Source: an uncultured Bacilli bacterium (GTDB lineage: Bacteria; Bacillota_I; Bacilli_A; RF39; UBA660). From it: a stretch of DNA of 5,912 nucleotides. The stretch lies in the NCBI GenBank assembly GCA_948629335.1, contig CAPHZB010000075.1:1-5912 (forward strand). The letters are read 5' to 3'. Shown piece by piece: positions 5,723 through 5,912 of the stretch; position 1 is the first letter of the stretch, and each line of letters begins with the position of its first letter. The notes beneath the pieces are model-generated. The model was not told where the DNA came from and made no database searches. It saw nothing but the letters and a program-made list of their open reading frames with translations. A program made the translations under genes and the position numbers.

Positions 5723-5756
5723 GCGGGACTAGTGGCATAGCCACTAAGGTCCTCGC
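5723..5756 (-). other. Strong 14-bp hairpin over the stop codon of the small ORF
   Basis: On the minus strand GCG/CGC, GGAC/GTCC and TAGTGGC/GCCACTA stack with a 1-nt and a 2-nt bulge and a 3-nt TAT loop. It is one of the most GC-rich spots in the window. It is not followed by a T-run, so it is not itself a terminator; the terminator follows about 18 nt later. It may protect an mRNA 3' end or be part of a structured RNA. It contains copy B of the repeat shared with 5134-5162. Confidence 0.7.
5729..5754. repeat. Copy B of the ~30-nt hairpin repeat
   Basis: The plus strand reads CTAGTGGCATAGCCACTA followed at once by AGGTCCTC. It matches copy A at 5134-5162 except for one base change, a 2-nt difference in the loop and a 5-nt insertion in A. 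Both copies are in the same orientation. Confidence 0.5.
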
Positions 5757-5884
5757 CATAATTCTTTTAAGTAATTATTATAATCAGTATCTTCTACAAA
5801 GAAATTAGCATAACCATTATTTCCAAATTTTTTTAATAGACTTGTTGCGAAACTAGCTATAAACAATAATTGTAAAGAAAACAT
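5744..5884 (-). CDS. Possible small protein of 46 residues, not recognised
   Basis: ATG 5884-5882 to TAG 5746-5744, too short for most gene callers. The sequence starts MFSLQLLFIASFATSLLKKF, a hydrophobic then basic stretch that could be a membrane anchor, signal or amphipathic helix, followed by a polar, acidic and aromatic part (ANFFVEDTDYNNYLKELW) and an end RGP. The only ribosome site is a weak AAAGAG about 10 nt upstream. In-frame stop TAA at 5902-5900 rules out simple extension to the edge. Its stop lies in a strong hairpin, and a terminator follows. This is the layout of a real transcript end, but the ORF could be the remnant of a frameshifted gene that enters from the right. It does not look like a clear type I toxin or AgrD-type peptide. 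Confidence 0.3.
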   Translation of the reverse strand: MFSLQLLFIASFATSLLKKFGNNGYANFFVEDTDYNNYLKELWRGP

Positions 5885-5912
5885 ATAAGTATAGCTCTTT
5901 TATAAAAGGTTT

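Noticed and set aside
5222..5912. CRISPR array
   Set aside because: There are only two imperfect copies of the hairpin element, about 590 nt apart, with no regular spacing.

Overview
The window is strongly AT-rich, and every gene I can support reads on the minus strand. Purine-rich Shine-Dalgarno sequences, lysine- and isoleucine-rich proteins and the gene order suggest a low-GC Firmicute (Bacilli, Clostridia or a Mollicutes-related gut lineage; this placement is inference). Tryptophans are encoded by TGG, and TatD ends on TGA at its normal family length, so TGA looks like a stop and the code looks standard.

Read in the direction of transcription (right to left), the window has five parts. 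(1) 5912-5025 has no long gene. It holds a possible 46-residue ORF at the right edge, a strong 14-bp hairpin over its stop, a terminator-like hairpin, about 450 bp of very AT-rich DNA with no recognisable gene, and a foldable segment just upstream of tatD. (2) 5000-4251 is tatD, a TIM-barrel metal-dependent nuclease. (3) 4202-3441 encodes a secreted or membrane-anchored G5 plus glucosaminidase-type wall hydrolase and ends in an intrinsic terminator. (4) 3393-2563 is rsmA (ksgA), the 16S rRNA dimethyladenosine transferase, followed closely by a sodium:alanine/glycine symporter-family gene at 2524-1226. (5) 1146-679 is an unrecognised 155-residue protein with its own promoter and terminator. After it comes a secreted leucine-rich-repeat protein (from 572) that runs off the left edge.

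The core order tatD - G5 wall hydrolase - rsmA matches a known neighbourhood: tatD(yabD)-yabE-rnmV-ksgA in Bacillus subtilis and tatD-rpfB-ksgA in actinobacteria. Here the G5 partner carries a glucosaminidase-like catalytic domain instead of the 3D (YabE) or Rpf domain, and rnmV is absent from its usual place.

The most unusual signal is in the 5' region of tatD. A multi-branched fold lies at 5079-5202, and all three of its non-Watson-Crick pairs are G-U if the minus strand is transcribed but A-C if the plus strand is. About 30 nt of its core recurs as a hairpin near 5740. This may be an undescribed structured RNA or leader, or a small hairpin repeat family.
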